Program-made: the position numbers and the translations under genes
The notes under the pieces: model-generated
Databases searched by the model: none
What the model was told of the DNA's origin: nothing
What the model saw: only the letters and a program-made list of their open reading frames with translations
Shown here: positions 16,298 to 24,799 of the stretch, piece after piece
How positions within the stretch are numbered: position 1 is the first letter of the stretch
Layout of the letters: every line of letters begins with the position of its first letter
NCBI GenBank assembly: GCA_910577185.1
Contig: CAJTLR010000021.1
Coordinates: 1-51,125, forward strand
Origin: an uncultured Acetatifactor sp.
GTDB taxonomy: Bacteria > Bacillota > Clostridia > Lachnospirales > Lachnospiraceae
Length of the DNA stretch: 51,125 nucleotides
Direction of reading: 5' to 3'

Positions 16298-18700
16298 CTA
16301 GTGAACCGGAAACTCCTCATACGGTCCGTAAACCTGGTTCACTTCCCGGGTAGATGCCTCCAGAGTCAGTTCATAATACAGACCGGACTCTGTCCGGATC
16401 ACATAATCCATGTCATCGGTCTTTTGGACAGAATCTGCCACTTCCCCCTCTGTCAGGGCTGACCTTTCAAAATACCATTCCACCAGCTGCCGGTCTGTCA
16501 TCTTATCCTTATCCTCCGGCACTTTCCACTGTGTCACCGGAGAATACCATACTTCCCGCTCGGTGAAAAGGACCATGTGCCGGATGACGGATTCAAATCC
16601 CGCCGCATCCCCGTAACACCGGCTGTAAAAAGTCCGGGATGCCTGCAGATCCCCGGCGTTTTGCCCAAAAGAAAAATCTCCGAAACTGGTCACCGAAAAG
16701 TATGCCGTATCCAGCTTCGTGCCGGTCCACTCATACAGTTCCGTCAGCGCCTGCTTCGCCCAGGTTACCATTCTCTCCGTCAGAGCCCCTCCGTAAACAG
16801 TGCCCAAATCCCATTCATCCACCGCCGGCAGGCTGTAGGATGTCTCACAATAGGTCAGGTCCAGGCTGGAAAATACTGCGCCGGGAGATTCGTTTTTCTC
16901 CGTGTAACGGACCATGTGCAGCAGATTGTCATTGTCAAAACGATAGTATTTCACACTGTCCCGCCCATCTGCTTCCCGGGTGGCGCTGACAATCCACTGC
17001 GCTTCCCTGTCAGCCTGTACATTGGGAATCATGTACGCCGGCTCAAAGCAGGCCTCATCCGGGTTCCACAGAAAACAGTAATACGGAATATTGGCGCCGT
17101 CTGTTTTTCCCTGAAGACAAATATCCTGATACCCGTCAAAATTCAGGTCTGCCAGGATGATCCCGCCCTCTGACGCATCAAACTGTATTTCCCCATTCCG
17201 TTCTTTCGCATCTTCTATCTGATACAGCGGTTTTGCGTACAGATTCTCCTGTTCTGACGAATAACCGTACATACTTCCTTCCTGGTTCGGATTCTGCTGC
17301 CAGGCCCTGGTATACAGCACTCCGATCTCATCTGCCGCCAGCGTCTGCACCACTTCCTCCCTGCCATCCCGTATTCTGGCCAGTTCCAGCCATTGCGTCC
17401 GGTACATCCCGCTGTCAGGCAGTGCCTCGCTGCCCAGCTTTAACACATACGATTCTCCCTCTTTCAGGTCAAAGGCAACCCTTTCCGCATCATCATCCCC
17501 TGCCCCCACCATCGTTTGGTTATCATCCGTTTTCCGGCCGGAATCCTCTCCCATGGCTGCATCCGGGCTCTCTGCTTCCCCTGTGAGAAAAGTTTCCCCT
17601 GTCCCGGCACTTTGTGCTTCTTTTCCCTCTGCCCTGCCCGTAAAAGTTGCCACGGACACAAACAGCGCCAGAACAAATGCCGCTGCCAATGCTCCCGCAT
17701 ATCGCCGCGGCTGCTGTATTGCAATCACAAGCAGACGTTCTTTCAGCTGTTTCTTCCCGCCGGACATAGTGGTGGACAGCTGCAGTCTGCCGAAAACCAT
17801 GTCTGCCTGCACACTGTAATCCAACAGTGTCCTGCCATATGGAATTCTTTCCCTCTCCCCCAGCAGTTTCAGCGTCTCCTCGTCACAGGCAAGCTCACAG
17901 TCCTGCCTGGACAGATATGCCCCCAGCCATACCAGCGGATTATACCAGTGAATACAGACGGCAGCCATCCTCACCAGGGCCCACAGATTATCCCTGTGCC
18001 GGTAATGAGTGTTCTCATGACACAGAATATATCTCAGTGACCCACTCTCCCGGGCTGCCCTGGCAGTGATATAGATCGCAGGATGCAGGATGCCGAACAG
18101 ACAGGGCGTGGTAACCAGGGGTGAAACATACACCGGAAGCCTGCCCGGTATCCCGGTGTCATACTTCTTACGGGACCGGTACATTTTTTTCCGGTAGTTT
18201 GCATTTGCCGCCAGCACAATTCCGCTGCAGACACCTATCCCCAGAATCCAGATCCACGGAAGAATCCTGCCCATCCGCTTTGCAGCCAGCCAGGGGAACA
18301 CCCGGGGTACGGCGGTCTGTGAAGTCTTGTCCTCCCCCCTTTGCCGGCCCGGATCCGGTACGGCAGTTACTGTCTCCATAACCGGGATTTTGTCCGGATT
18401 CCCATTCCCGGAAACCCTCTCCTCCGCGTCGGGCTGCTGCCCGCCCGGTACTGCCGCCTGGTTTTCCCGGTTCTTTTCACCGGATGATCCCGCCTCCTGT
18501 ATGGCCAGCATATTTTCCACCGCCGGAAAGTTCAGCACGCTGAAACTGCTCCCCGGAAAAGAAAACGGCATCAGCAGGCGCACCGCCACAAGCAGCCACA
18601 ATGCGTACCGCGCCCTCATGGACAGCCTGTTCCTGAAAAAATACCTTATGGTCATTATTACAATCATCAATACGCTTGATGACACCATCCACTCAATCAT
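16298..18700 (-). CDS. BlaR1-type M56 membrane metallopeptidase with unusual C-terminal half
   Basis: 800 aa. N-terminal helices at about 5-20 and 33-48, an extracytoplasmic low-complexity loop (70-135), a helix at about 147-165, then the M56 zinc peptidase core with HENTH at 228-232 and the downstream CELACDEE (268-275). A last helix at about 336-353 is followed by about 440 residues outside. In BlaR1/MecR1 this outer part is a penicillin-binding sensor; here no SxxK-type penicillin-binding domain is obvious and instead DLNFDGYQD (518-526) resembles a calcium-binding FG-GAP/VCBS-like loop. It overlaps its BlaI-type partner by 8 nt, so it probably cleaves that repressor on sensing an unknown signal. 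Confidence 0.85.
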   Translation of the reverse strand: MIEWMVSSSVLMIVIMTIRYFFRNRLSMRARYALWLLVAVRLLMPFSFPGSSFSVLNFPAVENMLAIQEAGSSGEKNRENQAAVPGGQQPDAEERVSGNGNPDKIPVMETVTAVPDPGRQRGEDKTSQTAVPRVFPWLAAKRMGRILPWIWILGIGVCSGIVLAANANYRKKMYRSRKKYDTGIPGRLPVYVSPLVTTPCLFGILHPAIYITARAARESGSLRYILCHENTHYRHRDNLWALVRMAAVCIHWYNPLVWLGAYLSRQDCELACDEETLKLLGERERIPYGRTLLDYSVQADMVFGRLQLSTTMSGGKKQLKERLLVIAIQQPRRYAGALAAAFVLALFVSVATFTGRAEGKEAQSAGTGETFLTGEAESPDAAMGEDSGRKTDDNQTMVGAGDDDAERVAFDLKEGESYVLKLGSEALPDSGMYRTQWLELARIRDGREEVVQTLAADEIGVLYTRAWQQNPNQEGSMYGYSSEQENLYAKPLYQIEDAKERNGEIQFDASEGGIILADLNFDGYQDICLQGKTDGANIPYYCFLWNPDEACFEPAYMIPNVQADREAQWIVSATREADGRDSVKYYRFDNDNLLHMVRYTEKNESPGAVFSSLDLTYCETSYSLPAVDEWDLGTVYGGALTERMVTWAKQALTELYEWTGTKLDTAYFSVTSFGDFSFGQNAGDLQASRTFYSRCYGDAAGFESVIRHMVLFTEREVWYSPVTQWKVPEDKDKMTDRQLVEWYFERSALTEGEVADSVQKTDDMDYVIRTESGLYYELTLEASTREVNQVYGPYEEFPVH

Positions 18701-19070
18701 TCTGCTCTTCCTCTGCCTTATCCAGAATCTCCCGAAGCTGCGCCAGCTCCTGTGGCGTCAGCTTCTTCTTTTCCACAAATCCACTTACCAGCATGCTCAC
18801 ACTGCCGTGATAAACCCTTTTCAGGAAGCTTTCTGTCTCCTTCCTGACAGCCGTCTCCCGCTCTACCAGCGGGAAATATTCTTTCACTTTATCGCCGTCC
18901 CCGCAGGCAATCAGCTTCTTTTCCGTCATCCTTTTCAGCATGGTCAGCGTGGTACTGCGGCTCCAGCCCGTCTTTGCCGCCATGTCTGCCACAATCCTGC
19001 TTCCCACCTTTGGGGATTCTTCCCACAGGCTCTCCATTATGTTCCATTCGGCCTCACTTAATGCTTTCAT
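18693..19070 (-). CDS. BlaI/MecI/CopY-family repressor
   Basis: 125 aa. The winged helix begins LSEAEWNIMESLW and has WSRSTTLTMLKRM as recognition helix, followed by the wing, as in BlaI and MecI; the C-terminal part is the dimerisation helix region. The family represses its own operon and is inactivated by cleavage by an M56 partner, here encoded by the next gene with an 8-nt overlap. A perfect palindrome just downstream of its promoter fits its operator. Confidence 0.92.
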   Translation of the reverse strand: MKALSEAEWNIMESLWEESPKVGSRIVADMAAKTGWSRSTTLTMLKRMTEKKLIACGDGDKVKEYFPLVERETAVRKETESFLKRVYHGSVSMLVSGFVEKKKLTPQELAQLREILDKAEEEQND

Positions 19071-19191
19071 CTGACTATTCCCTTTCCTTTCCTTATTTTT
19101 ATATCTTCCGGGACAGCCCTCTGCCCAAATCCCGGATTTTATATCCTCTTCCTGTCAAAATATTCCCATCCACAATCCCGTACATGGACCG

Positions 19192-19210
19192 TTGTCTACA
19201 TTGTAGACAA
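19192..19210 (-). promoter_or_regulatory. BlaI-type operator palindrome
   Basis: TTGTCTACA-T-TGTAGACAA is a perfect 19-bp palindrome. It holds the TACA-n-TGTA core known for BlaI/MecI/CopY-type repressors and lies over the predicted transcription start of the repressor gene, so binding should block initiation. Confidence 0.8.
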
Positions 19211-19239
19211 ATTATAACATAAACTGTCGCACTTGTAAA
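19211..19239 (-). promoter_or_regulatory. Promoter of the BlaI/M56 operon
   Basis: Minus-strand TTTACA (19234-19239) and TATAAT (19211-19216), exactly 17 nt apart, with the operator immediately downstream. Confidence 0.75.
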
Positions 19240-19256
19240 CACCATAATGTAAAATC

Positions 19257-19367
19257 GGGTACATGTTGCATCAGCAACAATTTTCCTTATACACTCGTGC
19301 GCCGCCTGGCGGCATAATTCCAAGTGCCAGGAGTCGCACTTTGTGTACGGGGCTGCGCACAAAAAAA
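19257..19367 (-). repeat. Modular structured repeat, copy C (hybrid)
   Basis: This copy joins two module types. Next to the secDF terminator comes the cloverleaf-like module with GTGCGACTCCTGGCAC and GCCGCCAGGCGGC hairpins, then the module with AAGGAAAATTGTTGC and the GTTGC/GCAAC hairpin (in the form GTTGCTGATGCAAC). The CGAGTAG stem is absent. It lies between secDF and the -35 box of the BlaI operon. Confidence 0.7.
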
Positions 19368-19395
19368 GGGACCGCCGCTTTTACGGCAATCCCTT
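19361..19395 (-). terminator. secDF: secDF intrinsic terminator
   Basis: On the minus strand AAGGGA (19390-19395) pairs with TCCCTT (19366-19371), with inner GCCG/CGGC pairing and a following U-tract of seven. The U-tract continues into repeat copy C. Confidence 0.8.
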
Positions 19396-19423
19396 CTCTT
19401 TCTGATCTTTCTTTCAATTTCTT

Positions 19424-21688
19424 TTACTGTTCCTTTTCCTTTTTCGGGGCAAACTTTATCCGGAACAGATACCACAAGCTTCCTGCCAGGCAAATGGAGG
19501 AGTACGCGCCACAAATGATACCTACCATCAGCGGAAGTGCAAAGTCGCGGATGCTTGTAACACCCAGAACATACAGCACCGCCACCATGACAAAGGTTGT
19601 CAGGGAAGTGAAAATACTTCTGGACATGGTCTGTGTAATGCTCCGGTTCACGACATCCTTCAAGTCATCCTTGTGGGACATGACAGCCATGTTCTCCCTG
19701 ATCCGGTCAAAAATCACTATGGTTGCATTGATGGAATAACCCACAATGGTGAGCATACATGCCACGAAGGTATTGCTGACGGAAACCCTGGCCACAGCGT
19801 AGAAGGCCAGCACTACCAGCACATCATGAAGCAGGGCCACGATACTGCTGATGCCGAACCGGATGTCACTGAAACGGATCCGGATGTAAATCAGCATACA
19901 GACAATTGCCACTGCCACCGCAATGATGGTGTCGGACTTCATCTCGTCGCTTATGGTGGAGCTAATGGTCTCGGAAGTGATCATTTTTTCATCGATTCCG
20001 AAATTGTCCATAAGCATCTGGTTCAGGGCCGTCCTCTGGTCAATACTCAGGGTACTGGTCTTGAAAATCACTTCATTGGAATCCTGCACGGTCTGAATCT
20101 GGACCGCACTTCCTGCAATCTCCTCAATCTTCGGAGCCACTTCACTGTTTGCCTTCTCCAGGGTCATGGCCTCCTGGAATGTGACGGTGGTGGCCGTACC
20201 GCCCTTAAACTCCAGGCTGTAATTCAGGGCATCCCCGCCGGATACCTTGTGCACACCCATCACGATAAAACCTGCTGCCACCACAGCTATGGACAAGGCA
20301 AAGAAAATTCCTTTTCTGGAAAGGATGTTCAGCACCTTGTGCTCTTTTCCCACCCCGTAAAACTTTTCGCTTTTCAGTCCCAGCGCATAGAACGCATAAA
20401 TCAGGTACCGTGTCACTACCAGGGCCGTAAACATGGAAAGCACAATACCAAGCGCCAGTGTCTGGGCAAAACCTTTCACCGTGCCGGGCCCCAGCAGAAG
20501 CAGTACTCCCGCTGCGATCAGTGTGGTGATATTGCCGTCTATGATGGCGGACAATGCCTTGCTGAAACCAATCTGCACCGCATTGCGGACGGTTTTCCCG
20601 GTGGCAAGCTCCTCCCGGATACGCGCAAATATGATCACATTTGCGTCAACCGCCATACCTATGGACAAAATAATACCTGCCACACCGGACAGTGTCAGCG
20701 TCATGTCAAAGCCGTTCAGCAGCAGAATCACCAGCGCCACATAGGCCAGCAGCGCGATGGCAGATGCCAAACCGGGTATCAGATATACCACAATCATGAA
20801 TATCATCACGATCACCAGGCCGATAGCCCCTGCCTTCAGGCTGGTGTCAATGGCTTCCACGCCAAGCTGTGCCCCCACTACCTTGGAGTGCAGTTCTTCC
20901 AGTTCCAGCCTCAGACCGCCGATGCGGATGGTGGATGCCAGGCTCTCTGCCCTTTCATAAGACTCCATGGGGGAAATCTGGGCGCTTCCGTCCGAGATCA
21001 CAGCATTGACCCCGGGCGCACTGATAATGCTGCCATCATAATAAATGGCAAGACTCTCGTTCTTCTCGAAAGCATTCCGGGTGGCCTGGGCAAATTTCTC
21101 CCTGCCTTCCTCCGTCATGGTCAGGCTTACCACATTCACCGTACCCATGGTCTGGTTCTGGGTACCCGCACGGGCATCGCCCACATCCGTTCCCTGCACC
21201 AGAATGGAGCCGTTCTCCAGCAGTTCATCGATGGATTTGTTCAGGACATATCCCACTCCGTAAGAGCCGTCCGGATTCTGGATTGTCTGCTGGGAATAAT
21301 TCTCATTGCCTTCCGGGTCCGTCTGGGAAATAAAATAAAGGGTACCAGGTCTGCCCAGCTCCTGAAGAATAGCGTTGGCATCGCTGACTCCGGGAATCTC
21401 AATGTTGATTCTGTCGGAACCCTCCTGATACACAATCGCCTCCGTGCTGTAGCCCTCCACACGTTTCTGAAGCTTTGCAATGGTATCATTCATGTCTGTG
21501 GCGCTGGGTTCCTCATCTCCCACCACCTGATAGGTGATGCTGACACCGCCTGCCAGGTCCAGGCCAAGCTTGATGTCCGAGGCGCTCCCGCTGCCGTCTG
21601 CGTCCGTTCCGAAGAAGTCAATATAGGCGACTCCTGCCAGAATCAGAAGAATACAAAGCAGCACCACAATTGCTCTGTTTTTTTTCAT
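19424..21688 (-). CDS. secDF: Fused protein translocase subunit SecDF
   Basis: 754 aa; SecD and SecF are one chain, as in Bacillus SecDF. The N-terminal helix (7-24) is followed by LGLDLAGGVSITY (SecD D1 motif), a P1 periplasmic domain, and helices with ILSIGMAVDANVIIFARIREE; the SecF half starts near residue 450 with KGIFFALS, LEFKGGTATTV and a second GYSINATIVIFDRIREN. SecDF uses the proton gradient to pull proteins through SecYEG. Clustering of secDF with the SCIFF genes is common in Clostridia, which supports the neighbourhood call. Confidence 0.97.
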   Translation of the reverse strand: MKKNRAIVVLLCILLILAGVAYIDFFGTDADGSGSASDIKLGLDLAGGVSITYQVVGDEEPSATDMNDTIAKLQKRVEGYSTEAIVYQEGSDRINIEIPGVSDANAILQELGRPGTLYFISQTDPEGNENYSQQTIQNPDGSYGVGYVLNKSIDELLENGSILVQGTDVGDARAGTQNQTMGTVNVVSLTMTEEGREKFAQATRNAFEKNESLAIYYDGSIISAPGVNAVISDGSAQISPMESYERAESLASTIRIGGLRLELEELHSKVVGAQLGVEAIDTSLKAGAIGLVIVMIFMIVVYLIPGLASAIALLAYVALVILLLNGFDMTLTLSGVAGIILSIGMAVDANVIIFARIREELATGKTVRNAVQIGFSKALSAIIDGNITTLIAAGVLLLLGPGTVKGFAQTLALGIVLSMFTALVVTRYLIYAFYALGLKSEKFYGVGKEHKVLNILSRKGIFFALSIAVVAAGFIVMGVHKVSGGDALNYSLEFKGGTATTVTFQEAMTLEKANSEVAPKIEEIAGSAVQIQTVQDSNEVIFKTSTLSIDQRTALNQMLMDNFGIDEKMITSETISSTISDEMKSDTIIAVAVAIVCMLIYIRIRFSDIRFGISSIVALLHDVLVVLAFYAVARVSVSNTFVACMLTIVGYSINATIVIFDRIRENMAVMSHKDDLKDVVNRSITQTMSRSIFTSLTTFVMVAVLYVLGVTSIRDFALPLMVGIICGAYSSICLAGSLWYLFRIKFAPKKEKEQ

Positions 21689-21772
21689 GTTCTTTCGTCC
21701 TTTCTTAAAGATATCCGGTTCCGGAACCGGTCAGGCAGTGCCTGTCCGCACCATATTACCCGTTTCCGTTTT

Positions 21773-23212
21773 CTACTTGCCGGATTCCGGATCCTGCCGC
21801 ATCTCCGACTCCGCGACTTTCAGCATAATCGCACATTCCACACGCTTTCTCTGCAGTTCACAGCCCACGTCATAGGCATCATTGATATTGCCGTGGAAAT
21901 GATAAGCATTTGCCGCACAGCCGCCGCTGCAGTAAAACTTTGCGAAACATTTCCTGCATTTTTCCCTGGCATACACATTGCAGCATTTGAACGCATCCCG
22001 GATGTCATCCCGCAGGATACCCTCGTCCACATTGCCCATAAGGAAGTTTTCATTGCCCACAAACTGATGGCAGGGATACAAATCTCCCCACGGCGTCACT
22101 GCCAGATATTCCGTTCCGGAACCGCAGCCGGACAAACGCTTTGCCACGCAGGGTCCGCCCTCCAGATCTATCATAAAATGGAAGAAATGAAATCCATTTC
22201 CTTCCTTCCTTCGTTTTATCATCTCCGCCGCCAGCCGGTCATATTCTTCTTTCAGCACAGGAATATCCGTTTCCCTTATGGCATAATCCTCCTCCGGTCC
22301 GGCTACCACCGGCTCCACGGAAATCTGCCGGAAACCCAGATCTGCCAGGTGCAGGACATCCCGTGAAAAGTCCAGATTATTGTGTGTAAATGTCCCTCTC
22401 ACATAGTACCGGTCCTGACCCCTGCTCTCCGCCACTTTCCGGAATTTCTCCACCACCAGGTCATAGCTTCCCTGCCCGCCCCGGAAAGGACGCATTTTGT
22501 CATGAATTTCCTTCCTTCCATCGATACTCAGCACAATATTTGCCATCTCCCGGTTGGCAAATTCCAGGATTTCATCATCCAGAAGCACCCCGTTGGTGGT
22601 CAGGGTAAACCTGAATTTTTTGTTGTGCTTCTTCTCCAGGCTTCTGCCGTAGGCCACCAGGTCCTTTACCACCTGCCAGTTCATCAGGGGCTCTCCCCCG
22701 AAAAAGTCCACTTCCAGGTTCACCCGGTTCCCGGAACTGGCCACCAGAAAATCCAGGGCCTTTTTTCCTACCTCAAAAGACATCAGGGCACGCCTTCCGT
22801 GATATTCCCCCTCTTCCGCAAAGCAGTACCTGCAGGCCAGATTACAGTCATGGGCGATATGAAGGCACAGCGCCTTTACCACAGTCTGTCTCTTTTTAAA
22901 ATCATATACATAATTTTCGTAAATGTCAGGGGCGAACAGGCTTCCCTGGGATTCCAGCTCCAGCACCTCTGCCAGGGCTTCCTCCAGTTCTTCCCCTGTA
23001 TAAGGAAAATCCTGATTTCCGCAGACCGCCGCCCTGATCACGTCTGCATTTTTTTCGCCCTTCTCCACAAAGGCTTCCACCAGGGGAATGATATCATAGA
23101 CGATATCATCCACCACATGAACGGAACCGCTGTTCACATCCATCACGATGTTGTACCCATTGTTCTTATACTGGTGTATCACTTTTTTGTTCCTTTCCAA
23201 ACGGTTAAACAT
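21773..23212 (-). CDS. scfB: SCIFF peptide radical SAM maturase
   Basis: 479 aa from ATG 23212; a TTG at 23239 would give 488 aa but lacks a ribosome site. The motif CNLACRYC (about residue 123 on) is CX3CX2C, which binds the radical SAM [4Fe-4S] cluster. An N-terminal RiPP-recognition-like region (HQYKNNGYNIVMDVNSGSVH, about 11-60) should bind the leader peptide, and the cysteine-rich C-terminus (CGSGTEYLAV, CHQFVG, CRKCFAKFYCSGGC) is a SPASM domain. The enzyme forms thioether cross-links from the Cys residues of the SCIFF precursor encoded just upstream (ranthipeptide class). Confidence 0.95.
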   Translation of the reverse strand: MFNRLERNKKVIHQYKNNGYNIVMDVNSGSVHVVDDIVYDIIPLVEAFVEKGEKNADVIRAAVCGNQDFPYTGEELEEALAEVLELESQGSLFAPDIYENYVYDFKKRQTVVKALCLHIAHDCNLACRYCFAEEGEYHGRRALMSFEVGKKALDFLVASSGNRVNLEVDFFGGEPLMNWQVVKDLVAYGRSLEKKHNKKFRFTLTTNGVLLDDEILEFANREMANIVLSIDGRKEIHDKMRPFRGGQGSYDLVVEKFRKVAESRGQDRYYVRGTFTHNNLDFSRDVLHLADLGFRQISVEPVVAGPEEDYAIRETDIPVLKEEYDRLAAEMIKRRKEGNGFHFFHFMIDLEGGPCVAKRLSGCGSGTEYLAVTPWGDLYPCHQFVGNENFLMGNVDEGILRDDIRDAFKCCNVYAREKCRKCFAKFYCSGGCAANAYHFHGNINDAYDVGCELQRKRVECAIMLKVAESEMRQDPESGK

Positions 23213-23263
23213 ATGTTCCGCAGTCCTGTCCCTCCGCAAAACTGCCTGAGGATTCCTTTCTGC

Positions 23264-23290
23264 CGCAGTGCGCTCCCGGGGAGCGTTTTT
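23264..23290 (+). terminator. Terminator-like hairpin in the scfB leader
   Basis: CGCTCC-CGG-GGAGCG (23270-23285 region) is followed by TTTTT on the plus strand. There is no plus-strand gene to end here. In the minus-strand scfA-scfB message it forms a hairpin about 35 nt upstream of scfB. Confidence 0.4.
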
Positions 23291-23327
23291 GTATCACAAG
23301 ACGCACTTTCCTATGATACAACAAAGT

Positions 23328-23355
23328 ACAAGCAGCGAAGGAATCCGCTGCTTGT
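23328..23355 (-). promoter_or_regulatory. scfA-scfB intercistronic hairpin
   Basis: A perfect 10-bp stem, ACAAGCAGCG (23328-23337) with CGCTGCTTGT (23346-23355), loop 8 nt. On the minus strand it is followed by a U-poor tract (ACTTTGTTGTATC), so it looks like a leaky attenuator or 3' stabiliser that would keep peptide mRNA above enzyme mRNA. A weaker GTATCA/TGATAC hairpin (23291-23319) follows. Confidence 0.65.
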
Positions 23356-23381
23356 CCTGGTCGTAAATGTAACCTATGTAA

Positions 23382-23525
23382 TTACTTCGCCTGCTCGCAG
23401 CTCTGATTGCCTACGGTGCAGGAAGTCTTGCAGGCAGACTGGCAGGAAGTCTGGCACTCACCACAGCCGCCCTTCTTCATGGATTCCTTTAAATTCCTGG
23501 TGGTCAAAGTCTTAATGTGCTTCAT
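23382..23525 (-). CDS. scfA: SCIFF ranthipeptide precursor
   Basis: 47 aa. It begins MKHIKTLTTRNLKESMKKGG and has six cysteines at 21, 24, 28, 32, 36 and 43, the six-Cys-in-forty-five layout that names the family. The N-terminal part is the leader bound by the maturase, and the Cys residues are cross-linked to nearby residues (mostly Thr in studied cases; Thr occurs at 26, 34 and 37). GGAGG lies 7 nt before the ATG. scfB follows 169 bp downstream on the same strand after a strong hairpin. Family members are nearly universal in Clostridia and have been linked to quorum-sensing-type signalling. Confidence 0.96.
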   Translation of the reverse strand: MKHIKTLTTRNLKESMKKGGCGECQTSCQSACKTSCTVGNQSCEQAK

Positions 23526-23559
23526 CACATAGCCTCCTTTATTTTCCTATTTTCACTGT

Positions 23560-23700
23560 CACAGCCCTTTTTACGGATTCCGGCCTTCCGTTTCATACCG
23601 CGAAGCGGGGCTGCCTCAGCCCTCTTCTTCCCCCGGGAGTGCGCTGCGCGTTCCCCGCGGGCTTCATCATATAGGACAAAATTACCTATATAATAAGAAA
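23560..23700 (-). promoter_or_regulatory. Long structured leader of scfA
   Basis: About 180 nt lie between the predicted start of transcription and scfA. The leader is GC-rich in its first half with GGGCTG-AGG-CAGCCC (about 23609-23623) and a GC-rich GCGCAGCGC block (about 23640-23652). A block AGTGCGCT next to GCG and TTCCCCG/CCCCGGG recurs in the scfB leader near 23264-23285. No known riboswitch was recognised. Confidence 0.35.
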
Positions 23701-23708
23701 CTTTATGT

Positions 23709-23736
23709 AGTATATCATAAAATATCTATTTGTAAA
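23709..23736 (-). promoter_or_regulatory. scfA promoter
   Basis: Minus-strand TTTACA (23731-23736) and TATACT (23709-23714) with 16 nt between, in AT-rich DNA. Confidence 0.6.
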
Positions 23737-23798
23737 AGAGTTTTTTTTAAAAACATGACTGTTTTCCTGCCGCCGGTTCCTTTTTGCCGCCCTGCCTT

Positions 23799-24608
23799 CT
23801 ACGCCTTGCCGGCGGCCGCAAACATTCCGTATTCTTTGGGCACATGCAGATATCCGTTTACTTTTTTGGAGTTAAAATAATTTTGTAATATGTCATAATA
23901 TTTCCGGTCCAGTCCCTCCATGGAAGCCATGGAATAAATATACTCCATATAATCCCGGATATCGTCAATCTCTAACGCGTCCTCATAGTCCGACCGCTCC
24001 ACTCTGGAAAAATGTTTACCCAGCAGACCCGCGCCGTTCTGCAGGGTAAAAGATATGTCCGGGTCATGATAGCCGGGAATCCCCAGCTCATCCAGGGCAT
24101 GATATAGATACCGGGTCATTCCGTTTACGCCAAGGGTGGCGCAGTAAAAGAAACCATCCCTTTTCAAAACCCTTCTTACTTCGGAAAGTGCCAGATCAAT
24201 GTCCTTCACATGGTACAACATGGAATTTGCGATCACAAGGTCAAAGGATTCTTCCCCAAACGGTATATCCAGTATATCTATTTTTCTGACAGTCATTTCC
24301 CGGCCCGAAAAACGCTGCCGCAAATGTTCTGTCATTCCATCCGATACATCCGATACCGTTATATCCATTTCATATTCCTGCAGTGTGGCATTTTCAAAAT
24401 AATAATCCCACAGCTCCCCTCTTCCGCTTCCCAATTCCAGGATTTTCATCCCCGGTCGAAAGGGGTAGCGCCCAAACATCCATTTTTGAAATCCGGTCTG
24501 ATTGACACTGTATTTTTCATGTAAACTTTTTCGCAGCTTTAGATTATCAGTGGTTTTGTACTGTTCCCTGACAGCATCCTGACTGGACATGTTATCTGTA
24601 TGAATCAT
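23799..24608 (-). CDS. Class I SAM-dependent methyltransferase
   Basis: 269 aa. MKILELGSGRGELW is motif I (SAM binding), followed by DVSDGMTEHLRQRF, DILDIPFGEESFDLVIANSMLYHV (motifs II and III) and VRRVLKRDGFFYCATLG (post-motif III); this is the Methyltransf_11/25 type. Substrate unknown. AGGAGA precedes the ATG. It lies between TIGR04086 and scfA, interrupting an otherwise typical SCIFF neighbourhood, and could act on the peptide or be an unrelated insertion; neither is shown by the sequence. Confidence 0.85.
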   Translation of the reverse strand: MIHTDNMSSQDAVREQYKTTDNLKLRKSLHEKYSVNQTGFQKWMFGRYPFRPGMKILELGSGRGELWDYYFENATLQEYEMDITVSDVSDGMTEHLRQRFSGREMTVRKIDILDIPFGEESFDLVIANSMLYHVKDIDLALSEVRRVLKRDGFFYCATLGVNGMTRYLYHALDELGIPGYHDPDISFTLQNGAGLLGKHFSRVERSDYEDALEIDDIRDYMEYIYSMASMEGLDRKYYDILQNYFNSKKVNGYLHVPKEYGMFAAAGKA

Positions 24609-24693
24609 CCCAATTCTCCTCTTTTCCGGCCAGAAGAAGACTGTGTGCCGTGGCCATTGGGCCTTTTCTTTCCCTGGATAAGGTCAGTATAGT

Positions 24694-24722
24694 ATAACAT
24701 GATTTCAGGCCAGTCATGTTAT
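24694..24722. promoter_or_regulatory. Perfect dyad upstream of the methyltransferase gene
   Basis: ATAACATGA (24694-24702) and TCATGTTAT (24714-24722) form a perfect 9-bp inverted repeat with an 11-nt spacer. It overlaps candidate TATACT -10 boxes on the minus strand (24686-24696), so it may be an operator for the methyltransferase gene. Confidence 0.4.
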
Positions 24723-24799
24723 TGATCCTCTTCCTGCCATGAATATGGACATAGTATATCATAGTACTCCCCTTTTTAAAAGGATTTTTGGGAATGATT

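Noticed and set aside
19673..22366. 897-codon open frame on the plus strand opposite secDF and scfB
   Set aside because: It is antisense to two well-supported genes, is rich in His, Gln and Cys without any domain, and has no ribosome site; it results from the codon bias of the real genes.
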